This document shows positions 31,578-42,141 of a stretch of 64,000 nucleotides of DNA, piece after piece. This DNA is from Phytopythium helicoides (lineage: Eukaryota; Oomycota; Peronosporomycetes; Pythiales; Pythiaceae). The translations under genes and the position numbers were made by a program. Location of the stretch: NCBI GenBank assembly GCA_024867545.1, contig JANFNE010000018.1:186001-250000 (forward strand). Direction: 5' to 3'. Positions within the stretch are counted from its first letter, which is position 1; the number at the start of each line of letters is the position of its first letter. The notes under the pieces were generated by a model. The model saw only the letters and a list, made by a program, of their open reading frames with translations. It made no database searches and was not told the DNA's origin.

Positions 31578-32426
31578 ATGCCCTCAGCGCTCGAGCCGCA
31601 AGACGCGCCGAGCGCCAAGCGGCGGTCGCCGTCCAAGCGCGCGGAGCCCCCGAGCGCGGCGCTGGCCGTGGGCAGCGAGAATGAGAACGAGAGCGAGAAT
31701 GAGAGCGAGAGCGAGGGCGAGGGCTCCATCCTGTCGGCCAGCAGCGCGTCCGAGGGCCGCGCCGCGGCGCTGCAGCGTGCGCTGTCGAGCGACGCCATCC
31801 TCGTGCGCGGACTGGCGCTGGCGCCCGTGCCCGTGGCGCCGCAGCAGCTCTCGCGCGCCACCGAGATCCAGCTCTTCCTGGAGCGCGTCGAGTTCGTCGA
31901 GATCCGAGACGTCCTCGAGCGGGAGGAGGGCATCGTCTACTACGTCGTGGACGTCTACCGCTACCAGCAGCAGAAGGGGCTGCCCACCACGCGCCGCAGA
32001 GGGAACTCCACCGCGCCAAACTTCTCCGGCTCGCTCGGCCCCAGCGGCGCGCTGTCCCCGGCGGAGGCGCAGGAGCGCAAGCCAGACTACCGAATTGAGC
32101 AGCGCTACTCGAGCTTCGCCAGGCTGCGCCGCAATGTGGCCAAGATCGCGCGCAAGCGCCACCCGCACGGCCGCGCGTGCGCCTACTGCCACTCGCTGCT
32201 CGACCACCTCGAAGCCTCGACCAACAAGCCCTGTCTCAAAGTCAAGTTCACGGCCTCGGTCGACGAGCGCAAGGTTATCCTCGGCACCTTCCTCTCCGAG
32301 CTCGTCTTCGCCGTGCGCGAGGGTCACACGAGCTGTGCGCGATCCTCGCACGGCTACCACATCATCCCCGCGCTCGTCCGTCGCTTCCTCGCCGAGCAGA
32401 CGGGCAACAATTTTTTCCGCTACTGA
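31578..32426 (+). CDS. PX-like domain protein with Glu-Asn/Ser repeat region
   Basis: This intronless gene encodes 282 residues. Residues about 33-50 are an acidic repeat (SENENESENESESEGEG). The PX-like core is VEFVEIRDVLEREEGIVYYV, IEQRYSSFARLRRNVAKI, RACAYCHSLLDHLE, and ERKVILGTFLSELVFAVRE followed by ALVRRFLAEQ. The signature is EQRYSSF rather than ERRYSDF, so the second arginine and the Asp differ from the common form; CxYC is kept. It is convergent with the oxidoreductase at 32801. Confidence 0.85.
   Translation: MPSALEPQDAPSAKRRSPSKRAEPPSAALAVGSENENESENESESEGEGSILSASSASEGRAAALQRALSSDAILVRGLALAPVPVAPQQLSRATEIQLFLERVEFVEIRDVLEREEGIVYYVVDVYRYQQQKGLPTTRRRGNSTAPNFSGSLGPSGALSPAEAQERKPDYRIEQRYSSFARLRRNVAKIARKRHPHGRACAYCHSLLDHLEASTNKPCLKVKFTASVDERKVILGTFLSELVFAVREGHTSCARSSHGYHIIPALVRRFLAEQTGNNFFRY
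31677..31724 (+). repeat. In-frame GAG-(AAY/AGC/GGC) repeat
   Basis: Eight hexamer-like units alternate GAG with AAT, AAC, AGC or GGC, encoding the acidic ENESE repeat of the PX-like protein at 31578. Confidence 0.8.
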
Positions 32427-32800
32427 CCGTAGTCACCGCTCGCGTCGCGCCTCGTGGCGTGCGCACGCACAAATGTACGCTTGGGCACCTATTTAATGGC
32501 AACACGTGTCTTCATTGGAAAACTCCATTGCGCCGCCATCTCACGTAGCGTTCCTGCAATGTCCACATATCTCCATGCTTTGCTGCACTGGGTTCAAGAA
32601 ATACATGTAGTTGGGCTCAACTTCTCGGTGATCGAGGCGTACTCTGACTTGATGTGCTGAATGCATCCTCAACTTGTTGGAAGTTTCCTACTCTGAAGAT
32701 CTGTTTACAGCATCCAGCCTATGGGTCAGAAGATCTGTTCAACGTGACTGCTCGCTTGGGGCCGTCGTGCCCTCTCAGCTTGTCTTTCCGTGCGAAGAAT
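32427..32800. other. Intergenic between convergent genes
   Basis: AT-richer 3' flank of both neighbours; no gene or structured RNA recognised. AGAAGATCTGTT-like segments recur near 32692-32704 and 32728-32740. Confidence 0.4.
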
Positions 32801-33931
32801 CTACGGCTCGACCTGCTGCGTTTCCGCGAAGGTCGGGAACGAATTGTATCCTTCATCACCCTTGTGAGCGTCCCAGAAGTACTCGTATGCCACTTCCTGG
32901 GTGCTCAATGGCCAGTCATTGCGGAACCGCTCCGCCAGGTCTGGGTTTGCCAAATACAGCCGAACAAACCCAACAAGGTCAGCTGCACCGCTGCGTAGCA
33001 AACCTTCCGCCACGTCGCGTGTCAGCATGTTGTTGGCCATGACGATACCTTTGAACGCCGCCTTGGCGTCAAACGCAGTCAAGTGGCGACTCTTGTCCGA
33101 GTCAGCAAACAGCACGCCGTCCAGAAGTGCTAGGTAGGCTAGCCCATGCGAGCTCAGGCGTTCGATGGCGTACATGAACATCTCGAAGTTGTCTTCGCTA
33201 CCCATCTCAGCGGCAGAGCCATTGGGGGAGAGGCGGACGGCGATGCGATCGGCCGAGTACACCGTCTTCAGGGCCTCGACGATTTCGTGCAGAAAGCGAT
33301 AGCGGTTTTCAAACGACCCGCCGTACTTGTCCGTGCGCCAGTTGGTTGACGACTGCAGGAATTGATCCACCAGGCATCCGTTAGCGGCATGAACCTCGAC
33401 TCCGTCGAAGCCGGCAGCCTTTGCGCGTTCGGCACACTTGCGATAATCGTCAACAATCTTGGTGATCTCGTCCAACTCCAGAGCACGCGCTCGGACATAC
33501 GGTACATGTTCCCCGTCAGCGTTGCGAATTGAGCCTGACAGCTTCGATGCCGACGCCGACACGACGTCGCCAATGTCGTTGAACGATGGATGGGAGTTGC
33601 GTCCCAAATGCCACAGCTGCAAGAAGATCTTGCCACCCTTGGCATGCACACGCTCAACAAGGGTTTCCCACGCTGCTGTCTGCTCGTCGTTGTACAGAGC
33701 AGGCGATCCCCACCACCCGAATGCTTGTTCGGAGATAGCACACGCCTCGGCGATGATCAGACCCGCTCCCGCTCGCTGCTCGTAGTAGTGGAACATGCGT
33801 TCCAATGGAACTCGGGTCTTGGTATCAGCGCGAGCACGGGTTGCAGGACCATAGACGATGCGGTTCTTGAGTGTGAGTCCCTTGGCGATCTCCAGGGGCT
33901 TGAACAGCGTGTAGCTCTCGAGCGAGGACAT
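32801..33931 (-). CDS. Old-yellow-enzyme-type NADH:flavin oxidoreductase
   Basis: The ATG at 33931 gives 376 residues, normal for the family, in one exon. Old yellow enzyme signatures are clear: FKPLEIAKGLTLKNRIVYGP, the FLQLWHLGR strand, and VEVHAANGCLVDQFLQ with the substrate-binding His181/Asn184 pair. DKYGGSFENRYRFLHEIV and ANPDLAERFRND are also present. These FMN enzymes reduce activated alkenes; plant relatives make jasmonate precursors, but the substrate here is unknown. One oddity is GFVRLYLANPDL, where most homologues have FGRxFLANPDL, so a phosphate-loop Gly appears to be Val. It is convergent with the PX-like gene at 31578. Confidence 0.92.
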   Translation of the reverse strand: MSSLESYTLFKPLEIAKGLTLKNRIVYGPATRARADTKTRVPLERMFHYYEQRAGAGLIIAEACAISEQAFGWWGSPALYNDEQTAAWETLVERVHAKGGKIFLQLWHLGRNSHPSFNDIGDVVSASASKLSGSIRNADGEHVPYVRARALELDEITKIVDDYRKCAERAKAAGFDGVEVHAANGCLVDQFLQSSTNWRTDKYGGSFENRYRFLHEIVEALKTVYSADRIAVRLSPNGSAAEMGSEDNFEMFMYAIERLSSHGLAYLALLDGVLFADSDKSRHLTAFDAKAAFKGIVMANNMLTRDVAEGLLRSGAADLVGFVRLYLANPDLAERFRNDWPLSTQEVAYEYFWDAHKGDEGYNSFPTFAETQQVEP

Positions 33932-34745
33932 CGTCTGAGCGTTGAAGAGGAGGCGGAAGGAGCGACTTGGGTCGTTGGTTGTAGATTGGGAAGTGATGCC
34001 GGTCGCATTGGTTCGATGCGCTTACCATGAGCGTTGAAGGCTCCGGCAGCTTGTGCGAGGCACAATGCTCGGGACTCGCTATGCCTGCCTAGTTGGAGTG
34101 CCTAGTCCGGGCGAAAATCCCTTCTTCGTTGCAGTCACTAGGTCGTTAAGAGCTGACGAAACCATGCCTCCATAGCTTGTTGCATCATCACTGAAGCAAC
34201 CGCTACTCTCAACAGATTACGAGCGCGGGGCGACCCATAAGCATTCTCCACGTGGACGTCTCCACTCAACTCGATTGGCACAACTCGATGCCCAATAAAA
34301 ACCGCACCAACTTCGATTGCCCAATCGACAAGGCAGAGCTGAAGCGAGTCCGTCATGAGCTCTCACTGCAGTGTCAATCGTGACGGCTTCAACATGTCGA
34401 ATGGTCCTCGTCGAGCGCGCGATCCAAAAACCGGTATTCCGAGCTGTTCCTGCTGAATCCGTGGCGTTCGTCGCGTATCTGTGCGCCGCAAACCTCTTGG
34501 GCTCAGTATGGCCGCATCGTCCGGTACGCCCCGCATGGGAGGATGCTGCACAAACACGCACCACTGGAACTGCCCGCTGCATGCCTGGGCGGCCAGTTGA
34601 TTACAGTCGCGCCTGACTTCCCCACGTGGCCGAGCTCGCCTCCTCCTGCTCCATCTCCGGCGTCAAACGGCGATCGAACACGGCCGAAGACGAGCGCTAG
34701 ATCTCCCGCCGCCTTCAGACCAGCAGAGCGCAAGTGACCGAGGCG
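33932..34745. other. Intergenic between divergent genes
   Basis: No gene supported. AAACCTCTTGSGCTCAGTATG-like sequence near 34488-34510 recurs near 49720-49740, a faint trace of an old dispersed repeat. Confidence 0.35.
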
Positions 34746-36769
34746 ATGGCGAGCGAGGACGTCGAGGCGGGGCGCCGCAAGCGGCCGGGCTACGGCACGG
34801 GCGCGCTCTGCGACCTCAGCGGCGTGGCGGACGCGAGCGAGGACGACCAGTTCCTCAAGAAGCCGGGCCAGCGGCGCGTGGCGGCGGCGGCATGGGGCGC
34901 CAGCAGGAGGGTCGCGTGCACGGCCGCCGTGGTGCTCGGCGCGCTCACGCTCGGCTTCTTGGTGCTCGCGCACTCGAGGCGGCGCTGGGGCTACGCGGGG
35001 CTCACGGTGCACGACCCCACCACGCGCGAGGTGAGGATGTGGGACTCGCGAGCTGCTGTGGGGGATCGAGGGCTGATCGAGACGGTGGTGTTCGTGGGGT
35101 GCAGATTGCCATCGCGAGGCTGGCGAAACGCCTGGAGGCGCTGGCTGAGCCCGAGACGCGCTCGTCGGTCAACGGAGAGCTCAACACGACGGTCACGGTC
35201 GGCGCCAAGCTGTTCGACAACGGACCCATCGCTTTCTGGACGCGCGCGTACGAGGACAGCATTCCAGGACCCATTCTGCGCGTGCAGCCTGGAGACGTGC
35301 TCAACCTGCACCTGATCAACACGCTCGGGCCGAACCAGGAGGGCGAGTGGACGCTCAACACGTTCCACAACCCCAACAACACGAACGTGCACTTCCACGG
35401 CATGCACGTCGACCCAACGGGGATCGAAGACAACGTATTCCGCGTTCTCGCCCCAGGCGACAGCATGGACACGCAGCTGCACATTCCCAAGAGCCACCCG
35501 CGCGGCGTCTTTCACTACCACCCGCACTACCACGGGTCTGTCTTCTTGCAGATGGGAGGTGGGATGGTCGGCGCCTTTGTCGTGGACGACGACCACAATA
35601 CGATGCCAGCTGAGTACGCGGCCATGGCGCAGCACATCATGGTGCTGCAAGAGTTCCGCTTCGATGGCGGCATGATGTCCTCGCTGCTGGATGCAGCAGA
35701 AGCCTCGCGCAGCACGCTTGACATGCGTCCCACGTACACCCAGAAGGCATTCCTAGAGGCTCGCGTGCGAACGCTTTTCCCACACGTGCAGATCCCGCAG
35801 CGACCCAACAAGAAGGTGCAGCTCCCAGATAACTGGGAATCCTCGGACGACGACAGTGACGTCAACGGCTTGCCACCAATCTCAAGTTATTTCGCTGTCA
35901 ACGGCCAGTACCTGCCTCGCATCGACGTGCGTCCACGCGAGAACCGATTGCTGCGCATGGTTCACACTGGCGGCACAGCTGAGTTGATTCTGACCATTCC
36001 CGGGTGCTCGATGGTGCTCGCGGCGACAGATGGGAACTACTTGCCCAAGCCTCGCCCGCTGCACACGCTCCTTATTTCTCCTGGCGGTCGTGTCGATGTG
36101 ATTATCAACTGTGACCCGAACGGAGCGGACAATGAGGCTCTACGACCTCTGCAATCGGTCAAGAACGGTGCGCTCAACGACTTCCTCGGCAAGAACACGG
36201 ACGTGTACCGTGGTATTCTTGGTTTTGTGCATGTCCAAGGAACGTCGTTGAACCAGCAACCAATTTCTCAGTTACCACCTCCGCCAGCGATCTACGGACC
36301 CGAGACGAGCCTCATGACGTTGTCGTCGGCGGACCGTGAGCAAATGGACGCCCAGCCCTTCCTCTTTGAGTTCTCGATGGACACGCCTGTTCGCAAGGAC
36401 GGGTTCCTGTACAAGCAGTACAAGATCAACCACAAGCTTTTTGATGGCACGAGTACACATACGATGGTGCTCAACCGCGTGCAAGAGTGGGTAATCGTCA
36501 ACCAGCAAGATGAGGACGGCACCCCTGTCGAGAAGAACCACCCGTTCCACCTGCACACGAATGCGTTCCAGATTATCGACATGAGCCACGGCCACGGCAT
36601 CGACTATGAGATCGGAGATTGGAGAGATACAATCCTCGTGCCTACGCCTGGCAACGTCACGATCCGCTTCCGCCCACTTGACTACACAGGTGTCGTCGCT
36701 GCACACTGCCACATCTTGGGCCACTCAGACGCAGGCATGATTGCGGGCGTTGACATGGTCTCGGCCTAG
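34746..36769 (+). CDS. Membrane-anchored multicopper oxidase (laccase-like)
   Basis: Exons 34746-35030 and 35105-36769 (74-base intron) give 649 residues. Exon 1 encodes a hydrophilic N-terminus and one hydrophobic segment (VACTAAVVLGALTLGFLVLA, about 57-76), suggesting a type II membrane protein with the catalytic part outside the cytosol. Exon 2 carries the copper sites: NVHFHGMHV, HYHPHYHGSVFLQMGGGM, HPFHLHTNAFQ, and the C-terminal HCHILGHSDAGM that joins the type 1 and trinuclear centres. All four His clusters are intact. Reading upstream of the intron in the exon 2 frame gives a meaningless Arg/Ala-rich stretch, which supports the splice. The substrate (phenolics, metal ions) cannot be deduced. 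Confidence 0.92.
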
Positions 36770-36816
36770 AAGAAGCTTATGTATACAGTAGACTGTTCTT
36801 CGCTCGTCGTCTGTAG

Positions 36817-39800
36817 CTATCGATGTTCAGCTCGTCGGAATTGCTGCTCGCTCATGGCAGCAGCGCGATCTATTATTTGTTGCGGCAAGCCTGCGCGACG
36901 AGCAGTGTCGAGCGCCAGGCTGTCTCGCGCGATCCCGTCTCGAATCACGTAATGAAATGCAACATGTTGGCTCATTTCGTCATCGTTTTCGTTTTGGCCG
37001 TCGCTCCTCGTAGAATACACAAACTGCTTGAGCACGCATCTGCCTCCCAGCTTTTGCGATAAGGTCTCCAATGCGCTGTCAACGTGGCTGGCGAACAGAA
37101 GCAAACAGCCCACTGAGTTGATAAAATACAGTGCGTGTGCGATGGCGAGTGCTTTCGCGTGATGTGATGACAATGCGAAGCCAATCTCGTCCACAACAAC
37201 AAGCGAGTTGGGTGTAACGGATTGTGTGACTGCGCTCAGAGATGAGAGTTCGCGAATACGCAGCGATGATGATGTCGAGGAATTGCCGCCGTTGGCCCAG
37301 AGCTGGCGCTGGATGATGGTAAAAATCCCATCAAAGAGAGAAAGGCGAGCGTGGGTAGCTGGTACAAACGACCCGACTTGTGCCATCAGCACTATCAGCG
37401 CACACATTCGCAGCAGACTTGTCTTGCCTCCCATATTGGGTCCTGAGACGGCTAGCACAGCACCACTATCGCCGCTGCTGGTTAGTGAGATCGAATTGCT
37501 GATGTACGAGGCCTTTTCTAGCAGTGCCTCGATGATGGGATGCCGTCCGTCTTGGATTTCAAGAACCCGAGAGCCGTCGTGGTCTTCAACAAACGTGGGC
37601 ATACTGTAGTTGAGTGACTGCCTGCCGACAGCTGCGAGCGAACATAGCGCATCGAATGTGGACAACACGTCAATGCAACCCATGGCAGACACATAGAGCT
37701 CTCCATCGACGTGTGAGATAAAGCTGCTCCACGCTTTTTGAACGAGTTGATCTTTTTGCTGACGTGTAAAATCTTCGAGTAAGTGAAGTTGAAGAATTTC
37801 ACGCGTATGGAAGCGAACGAGTTTCTTCGTTGAATTGACGGGAAGCCAATCGCTCGGCACAGACGCTAGCTTTTCTCGGCTGACCTCGATAAGGTGGTGA
37901 ATATCGCTAATGGATCCTCCTCGAAGTGTTTTGAATTCCAACGATGATTCACTGAGCGCTGCCCGACAGGCAGCTAGTTCATATGCGTAGCTTGCTTGTA
38001 ATTCTGCGAGTTTTGCTGTCAATTCTTTGTGGCGCTTTTGGTTGGCCTTGTCTCGGTATAGCCATCGAAGAATGATGCGTTCTGCGTCCGTGTTGCTTTT
38101 CGCCGTTGTATCCACTTCAAGATGTGAGAGGCATTGTAGCGCTCGGTTGGCTACCAAAGGGTATGACTTTAGCAGCTGCAAAATATGTTTCGATTGACTT
38201 GCTAGCTCTGGGAACAGTGACGCAGCAGCACCAACACAGCTTGAAAGCCTTTCCATTTTCCTCTCGATATCAACCACAATGTTGAGCGTGTTTACCGTCT
38301 CGAATGGCGTTGCGCTTCCCACATGAATTCTTTGGATACTTCGAAGCAAAGGCTTTGCACGGGGAAGGATTGTCGACACCAGCTCTTCTTCAATGTCCAT
38401 AGAAAAGTGGATCCCAGTAACCCCTCGGCTTGAAGACAAAATCTTGACAGTATTTTGGCGTTCTCTGAGCTCTGAAAGCGACATGAGAGGACTCTTAATC
38501 CACTCTCGTAGTCGGCGTGCGCCAAATCCAGTGACCGTGCGGTTTAGGATTGAGTATAATGACCCATGGTACGTATTTGTCGTCTAGATGCCAATTGAAC
38601 AACATGATTAGCAACACATATCATAGTTGGGAAAGTTTATCTTGTCGTACCGAATTTGTAAAGACGTCAAGGTCACGCTGTGTTTCCGGCGGCAATGCAA
38701 ACTGGAATATTGAAGAGCTAATGCTGTCTCGAATGTCATTGTACCTAGGAGAAACCAGCGTCTTCTCCATCGATAGCGTCAGCAGAAACTGGTGCATCCC
38801 ACAGAAACAATGCAAACATAGTGGTGGTAGTTGGGGAGATATCGGAAAGCTCCGCAGCGCCGTGCGGCCAGTTTCCGAAGTAGCATCGAAAAAGACGTTT
38901 GATACCCGCTCGACTCGAATATTGTCCATAAAGCTCTCTGTGTTGCCTTCTCTGCGACGCCTGCGATTTGCCGACAGCCGCGATCCAGACTCGCGCACAT
39001 AATCTTCAATCATACGTTCCGTGTACGTGCTCAGCTTACCACTGGGCAGTACAAACTCTATGGGCTCGATCCTATTGAGTGTTCGTTTCAGCTTTTCCCG
39101 TCGCGCATCTGAGTCAAATGTACAAATGGGAGTCAGCGGAGATTCGAGCAAGCATCCACGAACGTAGTCGCACCATCCTCAAACTGTGCAAAACTGGTCT
39201 CTCCGGTGTGAACGTCATGGGCAAGAATGCCGACATTTACCGCCTCGAGGGAGCTCTAGACGCGATACATTACAGTATTTTTTTCTCAGTGGTGCCAACG
39301 CGAATACGATCGTAACCCTATCACCAACTCACGTGATGCTGTCTGGATGCATCGCTCAGCATGTGTACTAGCTGCACAAAGAGCGGCTTGTGGTGCACCG
39401 TCGCCTCGACGATGCACATGATGAACCGTGCTGCCCCAACACCACCATCTTCCGCGTCTTCGTCCGCCGGGATCGTTGCGCGAGTGTACATTTCAGCCAC
39501 GCAGCTGATGTTGACTGTCAGTATTGGGTGGATTTGGATCCTCAGACATCACTGTGGCTCACGCACCGGTCGAGCGGCTTGCGCTGGTCGCCAGCTACCG
39601 GTGCCGCGGCTCGCGCCGCCACCGAGTCTACCTGACGAACAATGCCGACCTTGAACCCAGCTTGCACTAGTCGGCGACTGTGCACCAGTGCGCGGTGCGC
39701 CGGAACCGACGCCTCCATAAAGTTGCGATATTGCGTCGCGCGGATCCCAAGCACCGCCGCCGCGTTCTGCGCCACGTGCACCCCGTCAGCTCCGCCAGCT

Positions 39801-40085
39801 TTGCGCCAGAGAACTCGTCACTCATCCAGTCACCTCAGCGTCCTCTGCAAAGATGCGAAAGCGGTAGCCACACTCGAAGAGCAGCAACGCGTCCGGATTG
39901 GCGCGGCGCAGCGCCACCACCTGCTTCTCCATCTCCGTCAGCGGCTGCCGCGGCTCGGCGCCAACTGCGTCGCCACCATCGTCGGCAGCTCGCGGCCGCT
40001 TCCTGCCGCTCCGCTCTCTTATGGCGGCGAGCAGCGGGAGGCCGTCGGCCGGCGGGCCACGCGCGAAGAACCGCGAGGTTGTCAT
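36817..40085 (-). CDS. MSH3: MSH3-type DNA mismatch repair protein
   Basis: Six minus-strand exons fit in phase: 40085-39834, 39766-39567, 39504-39333, 39255-39174, 39108-38651 and 38583-36817, giving 976 residues. The N-terminus MTTSRFF may be a minimal PCNA-binding box. MutS domain I is clear (LLLFECGYRFRIFAEDAE, then VQAGFKVGIVRQV), followed by the connector (VNVGILAHDVHTGE), lever (FGARRLREWIKSPLMSL) and ATPase. Walker A is GPNMGGKTSLLR and Walker B is LVVVDEIG. After DEIG the conserved GRGTSTxDG loop reads FALSSHHAK, and the STFxxEM signature reads STSSSLRIREL, so the ATPase is unusual. MSH3 pairs with MSH2 to recognise insertion/deletion loops. Only five introns were needed; each has GT-AG ends. 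Confidence 0.9.
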
Positions 40086-40160
40086 GGAGCGACCAAGTGG
40101 TGGCTCGTCTACTAGGTTCGGTCTTGGCAGCGGCAAGTTTCGAGATTAGGTTCGCATGAA

Positions 40161-40229
40161 GTTGACGTTGAAGCGAGCTGACCAGGTAAAAACACGAGGT
40201 TGCAGGTGGCAGCAGCACGCGGCGCCGTC
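40161..40229 (+). repeat. Direct repeat, copy 1 of 2
   Basis: A 69-base segment beginning GTTGACGTTGAAGCGAGCTG matches 40874-40942 at 67 of 69 positions. This copy lies about 76 bases upstream of the MSH3 start, in its likely promoter or 5' UTR. Confidence 0.9.
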
Positions 40230-40469
40230 ATCCGACGGTCGCTTGACTGCCCTTGGCTGCTGTTTAACACGAGGACCATCGTGCTCATGGAACCAAGCCA
40301 CCACCTCCAGATGAAGCGATCTCCAGCAAGGACGTCCAAGCCAGCCACCGGCCGCGAAAGCCGAGCTGATCCCAACCAAGCCTGAGCCTAGCCTACCGCT
40401 GCTGCGCGAGTCTCTCCATGAACCCACGCACACTGTGCTCGAGGTTGTGCAACTCGTCATTCAACAACA

Positions 40470-40868
40470 AGTTGGCAGCTCACCGAGCCGTCCATCGAGC
40501 CTTCCAATAAGGAGCTGCAGCTTGATGGCGCGACAAGTAGCGAAGGTAGCAGTAGCAACATTGTAACGAGTGGAGATCCTGGATGTCGAGTGCAACAGCG
40601 GCGATCTGTGATGCAGCCGCCTTCCTCTACGCCAAGTTTCCACAGCTCGCCACCGCCATAGCTTTGCGGTCTCGACAGCACCGTCAGTGACGAACGTGCC
40701 GTGAAGCGGCTCGACTTCTTCCTCGTCGAGTACAGGCACCTAATTGGCGAGCATGATGAGCTGCTGGCCGTGAGATCTATCACTGCAGAAAAAAGACGTC
40801 GGCCTTGGACCGTACAACCAAGTCAAGCAGGCTCAGCCACCGCCTGGATGAAGTGTGGCTTCAGCTAA
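40470..40868 (+). pseudogene. Possible decayed gene fragment
   Basis: One plus-strand frame reads as ordinary protein (for example VKRLDFFLVEYRHLIGEHDE) but has an in-frame TAG at 40659 and no start. Upstream similarity seems to jump frame near 40450. It lies between the two 69-base direct repeats, so it may be a duplicated and degenerating segment. I do not recognise the family. It could also be chance open frame in GC-rich DNA. Confidence 0.3.
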
Positions 40869-40873
40869 TTGAT

Positions 40874-40942
40874 GTTGACGTTGAAGCGAGCTGACCAGGT
40901 AAAAACACGAGGTTGCAGGCGGCAGCAGCACGCGGCGCCATC
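40874..40942 (+). repeat. Direct repeat, copy 2 of 2
   Basis: Second copy of the 69-base segment at 40161-40229, differing at two positions, in the same orientation and 713 bases away. Confidence 0.9.
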
Positions 40943-41364
40943 GCTTTAATCTGAATGCGTTGTGATGGCCAACGCGATGGCTTCATCATTCATTTCGGAT
41001 GCGTCATGGCATTCGTCCGACCCGTAGCTTTCCCTAGCAGCCAGCCCACTCTGCACCTGAAGCATTTGTGGTCGGGCAGCTTATCCACTGCATGGGGTTC
41101 GAGCACCCACTGCATCGTCACTGGCCACCACCTGAGAGTTCCGGTGGCTTCATCGTCGCCGGCGTCATTCCGACGAGTCGCCGCGTCTTTTTCTCTCGCT
41201 TTGCAGCCTCTCTCCCGAGATTCTTAGGAAAAGTATGTCGTCAAAACTTCAACTCGCTCCACCTGGCGTCCTCGCTCTTGGCGTTTGTATGACTCCCGCA
41301 ATGGGCGACCAGGAGCTCATCCAGCGTCATTGCTGGTTCAGACCTCAAGCGACCACCCACCCTC
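40943..41364 (+). other. Intergenic upstream of PX-like gene
   Basis: No gene recognised. Contains TCATCATTCATTTCGG near 40982-40997, loosely initiator-like but far (about 370 bases) from the next ATG. Confidence 0.35.
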
Positions 41365-42141
41365 ATGACGGAGCTTCAGCGAGACTTTGACTGGGAGACG
41401 GAGCAGGCGGACGTGCTCACGCCCCTGGCGCGCAGCAAGTCGGCGCCAAGCAGCGGGCTGCGCGCCTCGCGCTTCAGCAGCAGCAGCGCGAGCTCGAGCA
41501 GCTCGAGCAGCACGCTCGCGAGCCTCGAGTCGCCGCAGCTGCTGCGCCTGTCGACCCACGCGCGCTCGGCCGTGACGCTCAACCAGGTGCGCCGGCTGCA
41601 GCTCTCGGGCGCCTACGAGCGCGCCGACGGCGCCACGGTCTACGTGGTGGACGTGTTCCTGCACGCGGGCCAGAAGGGGCTGCCGTCCCCGTTCCGTCGG
41701 CGGCTGCCGCCCTCGAGCGACCCGATGCAGCGCGCGCAGTACAGCCTCGAGTACCGCTACTCGGAGCTGCGCGACCTGCGCGAGCGCCTGCGCGACGTGG
41801 TGACGCGCGGCGCCGACCCCATGCACGCCAAGTGGTGCGGCTACTGCTCGCGCGTCGCCTGGCTGCTCGAGTTCGGCGGCTTCCCCTCGCGCGTGCCGCC
41901 CAGCGCGCAGGGCCCCGTGGCCGCCTGCTGCGGGCTCAAGCACCTGGTGGTGGCCCACCGCCGCAAGCACCTGGCCGAGTTCCTCTCGCGCCTGCTGCGC
42001 ACGGCCAAGGACGCGTCCTACCGCCTTGGCGCGGGCCACACGCAGTGCCCCAACTTCGCCGTCGTCTCGCGGCTGCTGCTCGGCTTCCTCGCCGAGCCCG
42101 GCCGCGCGAGAAAGAGCAGCCGCGCGGGCTCGAGCTGGTGA
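41365..42141 (+). CDS. PX-like domain protein
   Basis: This intronless gene encodes 258 residues. It has a Ser-rich N-terminus (about residues 38-51), then VRRLQLSGAYERADGATVYV, LEYRYSELRDLRERLRDVV, KWCGYCSRVAWLLEF and RRKHLAEFLSRLLRTAKDA, ending with VVSRLLLGFLAEP. The PX signature is degenerate (EYRYSEL); CxYC is kept as CGYC. GC content is very high, with strong third-position G/C bias. It begins the stretch that continues with the four FLFYCGSE genes downstream. Confidence 0.82.
   Translation: MTELQRDFDWETEQADVLTPLARSKSAPSSGLRASRFSSSSASSSSSSSTLASLESPQLLRLSTHARSAVTLNQVRRLQLSGAYERADGATVYVVDVFLHAGQKGLPSPFRRRLPPSSDPMQRAQYSLEYRYSELRDLRERLRDVVTRGADPMHAKWCGYCSRVAWLLEFGGFPSRVPPSAQGPVAACCGLKHLVVAHRRKHLAEFLSRLLRTAKDASYRLGAGHTQCPNFAVVSRLLLGFLAEPGRARKSSRAGSSW

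Noticed and set aside
31584..32360. 258-codon minus-strand frame inside the PX-like gene at 31578
   Set aside because: Antisense shadow in GC-rich DNA; the plus strand carries RYSSF and CxYC.
34892..35104. Extension of the multicopper oxidase frame upstream of 35105 without splicing
   Set aside because: Yields a meaningless Arg/Ala/Gly-rich stretch; splicing gives an ATG start and a membrane segment.
39109..39173. Frameshift mutation in MSH3
   Set aside because: A 65-base GT-AG intron in phase restores FEDDARREKLKRTL, so no mutation is needed.
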